A stretch of 64,000 bases of DNA. Source: Paraburkholderia caballeronis (GTDB lineage Bacteria > Pseudomonadota > Gammaproteobacteria > Burkholderiales > Burkholderiaceae). The position numbers and the translations under genes were made by a program. Shown in pieces: positions 16,173 through 24,395 of the stretch; position 1 is the first letter of the stretch; each line of letters opens with the position of its first letter. The notes below the pieces were generated by a model, which saw nothing but the letters and a program-made list of their open reading frames with translations, did not search any database and was not told where the DNA came from. The DNA lies in assembly GCF_900104845.1 (NCBI RefSeq), contig NZ_FNSR01000001.1, positions 496,001 through 560,000 on the forward strand, written 5' to 3'.

Positions 16173-17575
16173 GCACCGAAATCACATCGACGGCGGAAAA
16201 TCATGAGCCGCCTCTGCAACTGACCACATACTTTGCGCAGTTGGGAGAGAATCCGGCACTTACTCGCGTCCCAGTGCTCAAAACGAGTGCCCAAGCAGCG
16301 GCAGCAGCTCAATTCCTGCCAGACCTCTCGCCTGGTGGTGACATCTCGGCTGACGACCGGATTCTGATACCCACGAGCGTCCATCGCCGTCTGTTTCTGG
16401 ACCTCGCGCAGTCCGTGACCGCAAGCGCCATCGAGCGCGACCTCTCCAACCCCGGGTATCGTGCCAAGGTAATCACGGCGCACCGATTCATCAACCATCG
16501 GCGAGACACGCACGGGCACTCGGTGTTCAGCACGGACGTTGCCATTCCGAAGGTGTCGACAAAAGTCCATTTTGCCGTCGTGCCGAACGGTGTTGGCCAA
16601 CATGCGCTCATCAACGCCTGCCAGCGCGTTTTTCAAACCGAAAACATGCTCTTCGAGGTTCCGCTCGAAGGTCGCCCCCGTGGCATCCGGTTCGCTCGAA
16701 TGGACACCGTCGTTGTTCCATTTCCGCCGAACGGTAGCCCGGGCACGTTTGGTCGTGCGCTCGTAAAGCAGGTCTCGCCCATCTTCGACGCGAGGCACGC
16801 GTTGCAAGCCATGAGAGACGATGAGGTCGCCACTGCGGTGCAATCCCTGCTTCTCTCGCTGAATGTCGGCCTGGTCGTCGTCGGCCCCGTATCGAACCAC
16901 ATGTCCAAATCCAGGAGGGCGGCAGAGATGTGGTCAATGCTGGGACAAGTCGCAACCGCGACGGGCATCCCGTTTGTCATCGTCGGAACCCCCGGGGCCG
17001 CATTGAACCTTCTCGAACAAGGCGACGCTGAGGCTGCACTGACATCGCGAGGCGTTTACTGCATCGAGCCGTTTTCTCTCACCTCCGGCATGTGGATGAA
17101 CACTGCCCAAATGGTTTGGCTGAAATACCTCATTGCCGCCGGCAAAACGCCGCCTCCGTGGTTTTCGGCCGCGCTCCATGCGGTGACTCTCGGACGGATT
17201 GAGCTTGCGGTGAAGGTCGGCGCTTTCATTGCGTCAACGTGGCTTGGTGGCGCCAAAGTCGTGCTGTCCAAAGAAATCTTCATCGCTTACGCCCATCAGG
17301 CGCTTCAGTTGCAACAACTGATGCTGGACGCGGTGCGTCGTGCGCGGGCCGGCGGCACGTTCACGCTCGGCCGTATCAGGTGGTACAGCGATTGGCTCCT
17401 GCTTTCGACGGTCGTGCACTCGCTCCTTCGCCTTGACGACGGCAATGACTTTTCACAAACCCGGGCTATCAAGGCCGCAGCCAACATCGTCAACACACTA
17501 AGGGCGGGCCCGAACCGCAAAGTACACCTGCCCAGCGAGCACACCGACGAGAAGCCCGAGGAGGCCGAAGCGTGA
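16169..17575 (+). CDS. TnsC-like AAA+ protein with degenerate Walker motifs
   Basis: 468 residues from GTG 16169 with GGAGGA 5 bases upstream. The layout follows TnsC of Tn7-like elements: an NPGYRAK segment near residue 95, a P-loop position near 140, a Walker B/sensor stretch near 235-265 (ending GIPFVIVGTPGAAL), and a C-terminal W..YL....PPPWFSAALHAVTLGRIELAVK block like the TnsC lid. But the P-loop reads NGVGQHAL instead of GxGKT, and Walker B reads VVVGPV instead of a DE pair (G239-P240). ATP binding and hydrolysis therefore look lost. TnsC normally bridges the TniQ target selector and the TnsAB transposase. The gene overlaps the next by 4 bases. The family call rests on patterns and context. 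Confidence 0.7.
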   Translation: MSTEITSTAENHEPPLQLTTYFAQLGENPALTRVPVLKTSAQAAAAAQFLPDLSPGGDISADDRILIPTSVHRRLFLDLAQSVTASAIERDLSNPGYRAKVITAHRFINHRRDTHGHSVFSTDVAIPKVSTKVHFAVVPNGVGQHALINACQRVFQTENMLFEVPLEGRPRGIRFARMDTVVVPFPPNGSPGTFGRALVKQVSPIFDARHALQAMRDDEVATAVQSLLLSLNVGLVVVGPVSNHMSKSRRAAEMWSMLGQVATATGIPFVIVGTPGAALNLLEQGDAEAALTSRGVYCIEPFSLTSGMWMNTAQMVWLKYLIAAGKTPPPWFSAALHAVTLGRIELAVKVGAFIASTWLGGAKVVLSKEIFIAYAHQALQLQQLMLDAVRRARAGGTFTLGRIRWYSDWLLLSTVVHSLLRLDDGNDFSQTRAIKAAANIVNTLRAGPNRKVHLPSEHTDEKPEEAEA

Positions 17576-18981
17576 GCACGTTCACATTCTTCGCCGCGGC
17601 CGAAGGCGAGAGCGCCTGTTCCATCCTCAAAATGGTTGCTCAAACGACCCATTCTCGAGATGCGAAGAAGGCCTACGTGTCGTTTTGTCAGCACGCGAGT
17701 CCTCTAGCGAATTCGCTTCCCTGCAGAGCCACCAGATTTTGCGCGATAACCGACAACTCATACGGCCCGCCGGCCGCCGTCCTGGTGGCCAACAGTCTCG
17801 CGGAATGGAACGCCATCGGCATGACTGCTCCGTCACGTGAGGCCCTCATGCGCGCACTGACCGACGGCCGGTTCCGTACTCCATGCCCGATGCTCGATGC
17901 GCTCTGCCAATGCGGCAACCGTACCGAGCTACAGTGCCCAGAATGCGCGCGAATCGACCTGAGCAACCTTGGCAGGCTGGCAAACCATACCGCTCATTGC
18001 ATCGATTACGTCACGCGATGTATTTATCACGACGCGTTGCTCGAGTGCGCGGGCGACGGGAGCAGACTTGAGGCGCTACTCATACATCCGAATTCCGAGC
18101 CGGCCCATCGTAACTCTGCGAGGTATGCGCGCCTGGCTACAGCGCTCGCGACAGGCAGTCAAGCGACCTGGTCGGAAATCACGCGGCTTCTCACCGAGCG
18201 CCGCTACCTCCATGAATCCGGCCGCTGGAATCTGGGAAGCCTGCGGAGTGATTTCCAACGATTCTTCTCCTCTGGATTCGAAGACCCACGGCTCAGCTCC
18301 ATCACCGACAACGGAGACTACATCGAGTCTGCCATACGAAAAGCAGCACGAGGTCGCCCCATCCATCCGACCATCGTTGTTCTGCTTGCGATGTTCGGAA
18401 GCGAGGTCGATGCTCTTCCGGCGCGAGTGCGAGGCGCACGACAGACATTGTCGACCTCGACGAACGACTGGATAGAGGTGGAGACGCACCGCTCAGCGTG
18501 GCTCAAGACCTGTGCGCAAAACTCGGGAGCGTCGCGCACATCGATTCGTCGCCTCGCGCCCGCAGCATGGGCATGGCTGTATCGCAATGACCAGGCGTGG
18601 TTGATGGGCAACCAGGTGCCGAAGATTCGTCGGCATGGACGGAAGAAAATGAAGGTGCCACCTGCTGCGGTCGAGTGCTCTATTGCATCCACGAGTAAAG
18701 ACTTTCGGCCATCGAAAAAAGGCATCCCGCCACTTCCTTCTGCGTATCAGACCCGACTCGCTTTTGGAATGCGTGACCACGCCTTCGCTCGAATCGTCGA
18801 GCGGCTTGGAGGGACGGGAGCCCATGCCCAGCTTCCAGGCAGGAAGCGCATCTTCGTTGCTCGCCGAGAGGCGCATGCATTGAGCACCGTCGGCCCAGGG
18901 GCTCGCGTTCAAGCCGAGACCACTGTCGCGCGCATCGCAAACCTTCGCCCGGAAACGCTCCGCGCACACTCCAAACGCTAA
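17572..18981 (+). CDS. TniQ/TnsD-like target-site protein (first copy)
   Basis: 469 residues from GTG 17572 with GAGGAGG upstream; it overlaps the TnsC-like stop. Residues ~105-160 carry a Cys-rich zinc-finger region (CQCGNRTELQCPECARIDLS, later CIYHDALLEC), as in TniQ-family proteins. Downstream, residues ~305-345 hold a TnsD-type block ending APAAWAWLYRNDQAWL, which in TnsD proteins precedes the DNA-binding C-terminus. TniQ/TnsD proteins recognise the attachment site and recruit TnsC. The first ~100 residues are less typical. Two TniQ-type genes in a row suggest two targeting routes or a paired selector. Confidence 0.72.
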   Translation: MSTFTFFAAAEGESACSILKMVAQTTHSRDAKKAYVSFCQHASPLANSLPCRATRFCAITDNSYGPPAAVLVANSLAEWNAIGMTAPSREALMRALTDGRFRTPCPMLDALCQCGNRTELQCPECARIDLSNLGRLANHTAHCIDYVTRCIYHDALLECAGDGSRLEALLIHPNSEPAHRNSARYARLATALATGSQATWSEITRLLTERRYLHESGRWNLGSLRSDFQRFFSSGFEDPRLSSITDNGDYIESAIRKAARGRPIHPTIVVLLAMFGSEVDALPARVRGARQTLSTSTNDWIEVETHRSAWLKTCAQNSGASRTSIRRLAPAAWAWLYRNDQAWLMGNQVPKIRRHGRKKMKVPPAAVECSIASTSKDFRPSKKGIPPLPSAYQTRLAFGMRDHAFARIVERLGGTGAHAQLPGRKRIFVARREAHALSTVGPGARVQAETTVARIANLRPETLRAHSKR

Positions 18982-19003
18982 CAGGCCGTGCGCCCAACAG
19001 TCC

Positions 19004-20599
19004 ATGAAAAATTTCCAACTCCCCAGCGCCTACTTCCCGATTGAAGAGGGCGAACTTCTGCCGAAGTATTTTTCGAGAACCAGTGCCAACGCTGAGCACG
19101 ATATTTTGACCGCTGCCTGGTATGCACCGAGCGGTCTCGAGCGCTACATCGAACCGTTTAAAGACCTCATCGGCACGTTTGACGACCTTATCGGCCGGAA
19201 CACCTTTTTGCCTCTGAAACTTAGGACGACGACGCCAGAACAAACCGAGATGATACTTAAGCATACCCGGGACCAGTATGCCGGTGGAATCCTCGCACCG
19301 TTGGGTATGAATGGTCCGAAGGGCGCTAGGTTCAGGGTACTTCCAACCATGTGCCCCGAGTGCGCACAGACGAACATTGCCTCATGCGATACGCCATTCT
19401 GGAACCGAGCCAATATGGTCCCTGGACTGTTGTTCTGCTCCGTGCATGAACGCCCGCTTGAGGTCGGGTGCGAAGAGTGCGCGGTCATACAAGACCACAA
19501 CAAGCTCGTTTGGCCTGGTCAGCATTGTGGCTGTGGACTCAAGCCGCTTGACGAAGTGTTTGGCATGTCCTCCGCGCAGCAGGAACATGAAATGGAACTG
19601 CATCGGGTGTCGAAGCTGTTGCTTGACCCCGAGTACATGCCGGGCTTCACGCGCGATGCGATTGGAGAAGCCGTTCGACGTCGTAGCCGCGAACTGGGTC
19701 TTCTCGATACGGCGGCTAACGGGACAGAGTTCGCACACCATTTCTTCGCCGAGCACCCGATGAGGAGGCTCCTTGAAAGAGCTGGCGTCGTATCGAGCGC
19801 TGGTGCTTCATCGGACCACCTCGCGGGAAAGCTTGTATACCTAAATCCACTACAAAGCTCGGCTCTGCTCATGTCGCTCTTCGACGATTGGTCTGCAGTC
19901 GAATTGAAGGTGGAGGCAATCAATGCAGGGGAAACTGAATGCACGCCTGCTCACGAAGAGCCACCAGAGTCAAAAGACTTTCGCCCTCAATCGCTGGCCA
20001 CGAAGCGATACGTGGAACAGAATCGTGCGCGGCTTCTGAAACCGGAAATCTCCAAATACATCGCCCTGCGCGACAGTATGCCCTTTCTCTCCCATAGCGA
20101 GCTACGCATAAGGGTGGGAAGTTACGGCGAGCACCTTCTAACCAAGGAAACGCTTAGGTCCTGTGGAGTCGAACTGCCGGCGGTCAGCAATAATGCCGAG
20201 AAAAACAAGGCGATTGACCGACTGTTGTCGGAGCACATAGCCAGTACCGCCCGCGAACAAGTTCGCACTATCGACCGGAAGCAAGTTACTGCCCGCCGAC
20301 TTCTGAAGGGCACCGTCCTCGCTCGGAATTCTGAGAGTAGGCATCTCTTCCCGCTAACAAATGCAGTTCTGAACGAATTTACCGAGAGCCGCGCCGAGTG
20401 GTGCGCACGCGTGGGACCGCCGCTCCCCAAAAATGCTGCGAGCGAAACGCGCGAGCACAAAAAGAGGCACACAACGACGCCGCGCATACGAAAGCAGCCG
20501 AGGGTTCCGAACAAGACCTCGGCGGCACCTCTTGTCGACTTCCTGTTGCCCAGCGATGGGGAGCAAGACGCACCCGAGACGACGCTGGCTTTTGAATGA
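19004..20599 (+). CDS. TniQ-like protein (second copy)
   Basis: 531 residues beginning 22 bases after the first TniQ-like gene. The N-terminus follows the TniQ plan (FPIEEGELLPKYFSRTS...). From residue ~115 there is a full zinc-binding array: MCPECAQ, then FWNRANMVPGLLFCSVHERP, CEECAV and HCGCGL, spaced like the CxxC...H..C..H pattern of TniQ. The C-terminus is basic (Arg/Lys-rich), consistent with DNA contact. The stop overlaps the region of the TnsA-like start. No clear ribosome-binding site precedes the ATG. Confidence 0.78.
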   Translation: MKNFQLPSAYFPIEEGELLPKYFSRTSANAEHDILTAAWYAPSGLERYIEPFKDLIGTFDDLIGRNTFLPLKLRTTTPEQTEMILKHTRDQYAGGILAPLGMNGPKGARFRVLPTMCPECAQTNIASCDTPFWNRANMVPGLLFCSVHERPLEVGCEECAVIQDHNKLVWPGQHCGCGLKPLDEVFGMSSAQQEHEMELHRVSKLLLDPEYMPGFTRDAIGEAVRRRSRELGLLDTAANGTEFAHHFFAEHPMRRLLERAGVVSSAGASSDHLAGKLVYLNPLQSSALLMSLFDDWSAVELKVEAINAGETECTPAHEEPPESKDFRPQSLATKRYVEQNRARLLKPEISKYIALRDSMPFLSHSELRIRVGSYGEHLLTKETLRSCGVELPAVSNNAEKNKAIDRLLSEHIASTAREQVRTIDRKQVTARRLLKGTVLARNSESRHLFPLTNAVLNEFTESRAEWCARVGPPLPKNAASETREHKKRHTTTPRIRKQPRVPNKTSAAPLVDFLLPSDGEQDAPETTLAFE

Positions 20600-20610
20600 T
20601 GGAGGTGGTC

Positions 20611-21597
20611 ATGCGCAATTTTCTGGAGCAGCAACCTCAGTTCGACGCCACACTCGACGATTACGAAGAGCCTCGCCGCAAGCCCCGAGCGTCGGGCTAC
20701 CGACGTCAGCCGTACATTCGAGAGACGGCGAGCGTCGCGCCAAAGGCTGCGGTTGGGCAAATCGACCTTGGTCGCTCACCCGAGCATGCCAAACTGATAC
20801 AGCAGACCGACTTTCAAATCTTTGATTTGCCGCGTCCGTTCGCGATGCCTCCTGGACTCGAAGTATCGCCCTTTGATGAATACGACTGGGAAACTGGGCA
20901 ACAGTACGAGTCAATACTCGAAGCGCGGACGCCATCACTCGCGACCCGAGGGGTGTTCCCGAGCCTCAAGGACGACCGCGTGCTCCAAGCTCTTTCGATG
21001 GGTGAATTCGCAATCCAGTTTGCGTTGATGTTTCATCCGTACGTGGTCGATATTCGTGAGCAGTATCCGTACTACACCGACGAAGCGTATCAACGAGCGC
21101 TGCTTGCCGGCAAAAAGATGAATCGCTCGGACCTTCTCACGTTCGACCTGGTGCTCACGTATTGGAATCCGATGTTGCGAGCGCTGCGCTACCACGTCGT
21201 GAGCGTTAAGCATGTCAGCCATGTTCTTGAGAAGAAGGATAGGGACCGCGAAATCAAGGAGCGCACGCTTGGCTCTGGCCGAGACTGGACGTGGGAGATG
21301 CTGCGCTCTAACGCGACCCCGATGAGAGAACTCGGGAACTACGCCGCGCTGTGGTCAATGGCAAAAAGTGAGAAGGTTCGTCATCTGTATGAACCTTCTC
21401 GAAGGCTTGCAGACGGGCTTATGACTCACAGCGTTCGGGGAAGCATGGAATCTGTACTCGAGCGCCGTGCACGCAGCATGGGCATCAGCACAGACACGTC
21501 CATTCATCTGTTTGTGTCGGCCGTATCACACGGATTCGTGCCCCTTGACCATTCGAAGCGCGTCGACGCGCGACTCCCGATTCCGCTCGCAGCCTAA
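20611..21597 (+). CDS. TnsA-like endonuclease
   Basis: 328 residues from ATG 20611, chosen because GGAGG lies 5 bases upstream; an ATG at 20596 overlapping the previous stop is the alternative. The core matches TnsA-type restriction-fold nucleases: Glu132 in MGEFAIQFAL, then DIREQYP, Asp174/Asp179 in RSDLLTFDLVL and Lys200 in YHVVSVKHV. The spacing resembles Tn7 TnsA (E-D-QxK), but the Gln is replaced by Ser198. TnsA cuts the 5' ends and makes transposition cut-and-paste. It precedes tnsB by 51 bases, the order seen in Tn7. Confidence 0.75.
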   Translation: MRNFLEQQPQFDATLDDYEEPRRKPRASGYRRQPYIRETASVAPKAAVGQIDLGRSPEHAKLIQQTDFQIFDLPRPFAMPPGLEVSPFDEYDWETGQQYESILEARTPSLATRGVFPSLKDDRVLQALSMGEFAIQFALMFHPYVVDIREQYPYYTDEAYQRALLAGKKMNRSDLLTFDLVLTYWNPMLRALRYHVVSVKHVSHVLEKKDRDREIKERTLGSGRDWTWEMLRSNATPMRELGNYAALWSMAKSEKVRHLYEPSRRLADGLMTHSVRGSMESVLERRARSMGISTDTSIHLFVSAVSHGFVPLDHSKRVDARLPIPLAA

Positions 21598-21648
21598 ATC
21601 TGGCCATGAAGGCCGTTGCGTAAGCCGGCTTGCTTCACGGAGAAGTTC

Positions 21649-24057
21649 ATGCGCTCACACATCATGCCTCCCGCGCCGAGGGGAACCTCGCTCGTCCCTC
21701 CGCCTCGCGTCATTACGGACGAAGCCTTCGCCGCGCGCGTCATTGACAGCTACCATCAGCGAGCTTGGCCCTCAGGCTTGGTCCCGCTCAAATTGTTTGC
21801 CCGCAAAAGAGATAAAGGCGAATGCTTCTACAGAGCGGTAACGTGGGACGCGCATAGTCGCGACCTCTACGTGCTCCGACTCGTCGCTGGAAGCGGCACG
21901 CTTTACGGCGGTGGGGATTGGGAGCGCTGGAATATCGACGGTGCTGATGACCCACTGGGCGACGTCTACTCCATCTCAGACATCTTTACGCCTCCGGAAA
22001 TTCAAACGGAGTCCGTGGAAGTTCGCGCGTCGAGCCTGGTAGGCCTTGAGCGTCGCAAGTCAATCGTTAAGGCTTACTCGGAAGTCACTGTCGACTACAA
22101 CGGCAAGCCGACCGACATGTTCAATCCGTTCATTTTGAGCGACCCGAAAGCTCGGTCCGAAGCGCTGTATCACGTCTTGCGGAGCATGGGCCAACAGCCC
22201 GGTTATCAATCGACAATCCTTGAGTATTTCCACCGGCACTGCGCATATGGTGGGAGAGCTCGCGCATTGATTCGCCAGACCAAGAATCAAGGTGGTCTTG
22301 CTCAGCAACGGATAGCTGTCAACGTGCGGCGCCCGGGTCCGAAAACTCGGACAGAGAGAATCGCCGACGACAAGACCGAGTTTTTGGGCCACCCGCGTAT
22401 GGCCCGCAAAACGCACGTCCGTCCGTTGGACTTCGCCAAGTTCGTTGAGGCCATCGAAAAATACTACATCGGCGAAAGGATGACGCTCGCCAATACGTAC
22501 AGCGCGATGGTGAGCGACCAGTATTCGAAGTATCCCGAGCGCCTCATTCCTAGTTGGAAGCAGTTCCTCTACCACGTCAACAGATACATCCTCGCGAAGA
22601 CCGACGCCAAGCGCAGGCAACTCGGGCGTCGGCTGTCACGAAAGTATCTATCCACGAAGTCCGGACAGGCGACGCACTTGACCCTGGACATGAGTCTCGA
22701 AATCGTTGACGTTGACGGCTTCGTTGCCAAGGTTCCCGTCGCTGGGCTCATCGCCGGTAAGATTGAACCCATCTTCGTGACCATCATCTTCGCGGTTTCC
22801 CGGCGTACCGGCGCAGTTGTTGGGTACGAGATAGCGATGGAAGGCGAGGACAATGAATCTTTCCGACGATGCATCGCGTCCATCTATATAGACAAGACTA
22901 ACCGCGCGCGTGAACTCGGTCTTCGTGACACGAAAGACCTGTTGCACGGCTCTATCGATGGAGTCTTCGTCGACAACGGCGCAGGCGGGAGCGACGAAGT
23001 TATCGAAGCGGCGTGTAAGGAGTCGCATCTCATCATGTACCTCGCGCCTCCGGCCGCGGGCGACAGGAAGGGAACTGGTGAGAGCTTGAATGGCATCATG
23101 TTACGCTTGATGGCCGAAGCTCGAGGGGCCTATACGCGGCAGCGGGATTTCCTTTCGCTGGACCTCCGCGACCGCGCACGGAAGGAGGTGCCCATCACGG
23201 TAGAGCAACTGGAAGAGTTGCTCTTGGTGGCTATTCAGCACGTCAACCGCTTTTCGAAGAAGCGCCATCTGCGTAGCGAGACCATGCGCATGAACGGCTG
23301 CCACAATATCAATCCGACCACTCTTTGGGAGTATCACCAAGCCGCGCGCATCGGCGACCAAAAGGTCGAACTTACCGAGCAGGAGGCTTGGGAGAGATTC
23401 ATTCCCTGGAAGCCAGGCACTGTACGTGGTGGGAAGCTTGCGGCCCTCAGCAAGCGATGGAGGTCCGATGAGCTCGATGTCCGGTATGATGACTTCCTGC
23501 GCTGCAGGTCAGGCAAAAGCGACAAAATGAAAATCGAGTACAAGCGTGTTGGAAATCACGCCACGACGCTCCTGTGGCGGGACAAGCAAGGCAACCGGGG
23601 CGAACTCGAGCTTGTCCCGGAAGACGCGTTGATGGTCGAGGTGGTCACGTGGAAGGCCCTAGAATTGCGCAACTGGGATGATGCTGCACTGACCATGAAT
23701 GACGAGGTTAAGAAGGGTAGACATCGCCACAAAATCAACACCCTCACCAACAAGGCGCAGAAGAAACTGGACGACCATCAGCGGCGCTCGAACAAGACGC
23801 CCGAAACTGTGCTCGAGGGCGAGACGACTCGTAAGGCGCGCAAAAACGGGAAGGTGCGGCAGGATGCAGCACGCTTCGCCAGAGCGAAGGGCGCGCTGGC
23901 GAATGTTGACGAGGCCCTGGAAGAGTTCGAGGCGGTCAAGGCGGAGGTGTTCCTCAACGAAGATGGCACAGTCATCATCGCCTCGGACTTCGACGACGAA
24001 TACGACGACATCCTAGCCTCACAGCTACTCGCCGCATCCCAGCGCCGTCATCCATAG
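21649..24057 (+). CDS. tnsB: TnsB-like DDE transposase
   Basis: 802 residues from ATG 21649 with CGGAG 8 bases upstream (the frame is open to a TTG at 21616). The integrase core has the full catalytic triad: Asp347 in LTLDMSLEIV, Asp442 in GVFVDNGAGG and Glu478 in KGTGESLNGIM, with a D-E spacing of 36. N-terminal helices precede it; a Mu-like beta-barrel region and a charged Lys/Arg/Glu-rich tail follow, the tail being where TnsB contacts TnsC in Tn7. It joins the 3' ends of the element to target DNA. The gene appears intact. Confidence 0.9.
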   Translation: MRSHIMPPAPRGTSLVPPPRVITDEAFAARVIDSYHQRAWPSGLVPLKLFARKRDKGECFYRAVTWDAHSRDLYVLRLVAGSGTLYGGGDWERWNIDGADDPLGDVYSISDIFTPPEIQTESVEVRASSLVGLERRKSIVKAYSEVTVDYNGKPTDMFNPFILSDPKARSEALYHVLRSMGQQPGYQSTILEYFHRHCAYGGRARALIRQTKNQGGLAQQRIAVNVRRPGPKTRTERIADDKTEFLGHPRMARKTHVRPLDFAKFVEAIEKYYIGERMTLANTYSAMVSDQYSKYPERLIPSWKQFLYHVNRYILAKTDAKRRQLGRRLSRKYLSTKSGQATHLTLDMSLEIVDVDGFVAKVPVAGLIAGKIEPIFVTIIFAVSRRTGAVVGYEIAMEGEDNESFRRCIASIYIDKTNRARELGLRDTKDLLHGSIDGVFVDNGAGGSDEVIEAACKESHLIMYLAPPAAGDRKGTGESLNGIMLRLMAEARGAYTRQRDFLSLDLRDRARKEVPITVEQLEELLLVAIQHVNRFSKKRHLRSETMRMNGCHNINPTTLWEYHQAARIGDQKVELTEQEAWERFIPWKPGTVRGGKLAALSKRWRSDELDVRYDDFLRCRSGKSDKMKIEYKRVGNHATTLLWRDKQGNRGELELVPEDALMVEVVTWKALELRNWDDAALTMNDEVKKGRHRHKINTLTNKAQKKLDDHQRRSNKTPETVLEGETTRKARKNGKVRQDAARFARAKGALANVDEALEEFEAVKAEVFLNEDGTVIIASDFDDEYDDILASQLLAASQRRHP

Positions 24058-24395
24058 GCGTCGCACCACGTCGCCCTGAACGGTGCCCTGCGCACCGAGA
24101 CTCCAGCGAGCGTCGCAAGGCCCATCTCGGAGGGGTAATCCCGCCGTACACTTCCGACGTAGCTGGCTAGCTTCCGTCGCGCGCGGTGCTATTCAAGGCG
24201 GTCGTTCGCCAGTGATTTCGAGCCAATCAGCGAGTTGCTTTTTGGATTGTGACAGCGCTTGACCAATCCATCAGAGCGAAAACTTTACAAGCAATTGTTT
24301 TTAAACATTTTTTGTCGTCTCTAACAAAAAATTTGCGAGCCATTGATACTCCGCCTTACAGTTATAAATAGCGCTCTGTGACAGGAGGAACGAGC
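24058..24395. promoter_or_regulatory. AT-rich intergenic region with probable promoter
   Basis: No gene is seen. The last ~130 bases are strikingly AT-rich (runs around 24290-24335). A TTGATA (24342-24347) followed by TATAAA near 24362 is a possible promoter with a short spacer. Together with the GGAGG before the next gene, this suggests that the downstream nuclease-like gene is transcribed on its own. Confidence 0.4.

Noticed and set aside
24058..24395. A terminal repeat set of the transposon behind tnsB
   Set aside because: The AT-rich stretch has no repeated units like those at 26028-26206; it fits a promoter region better.
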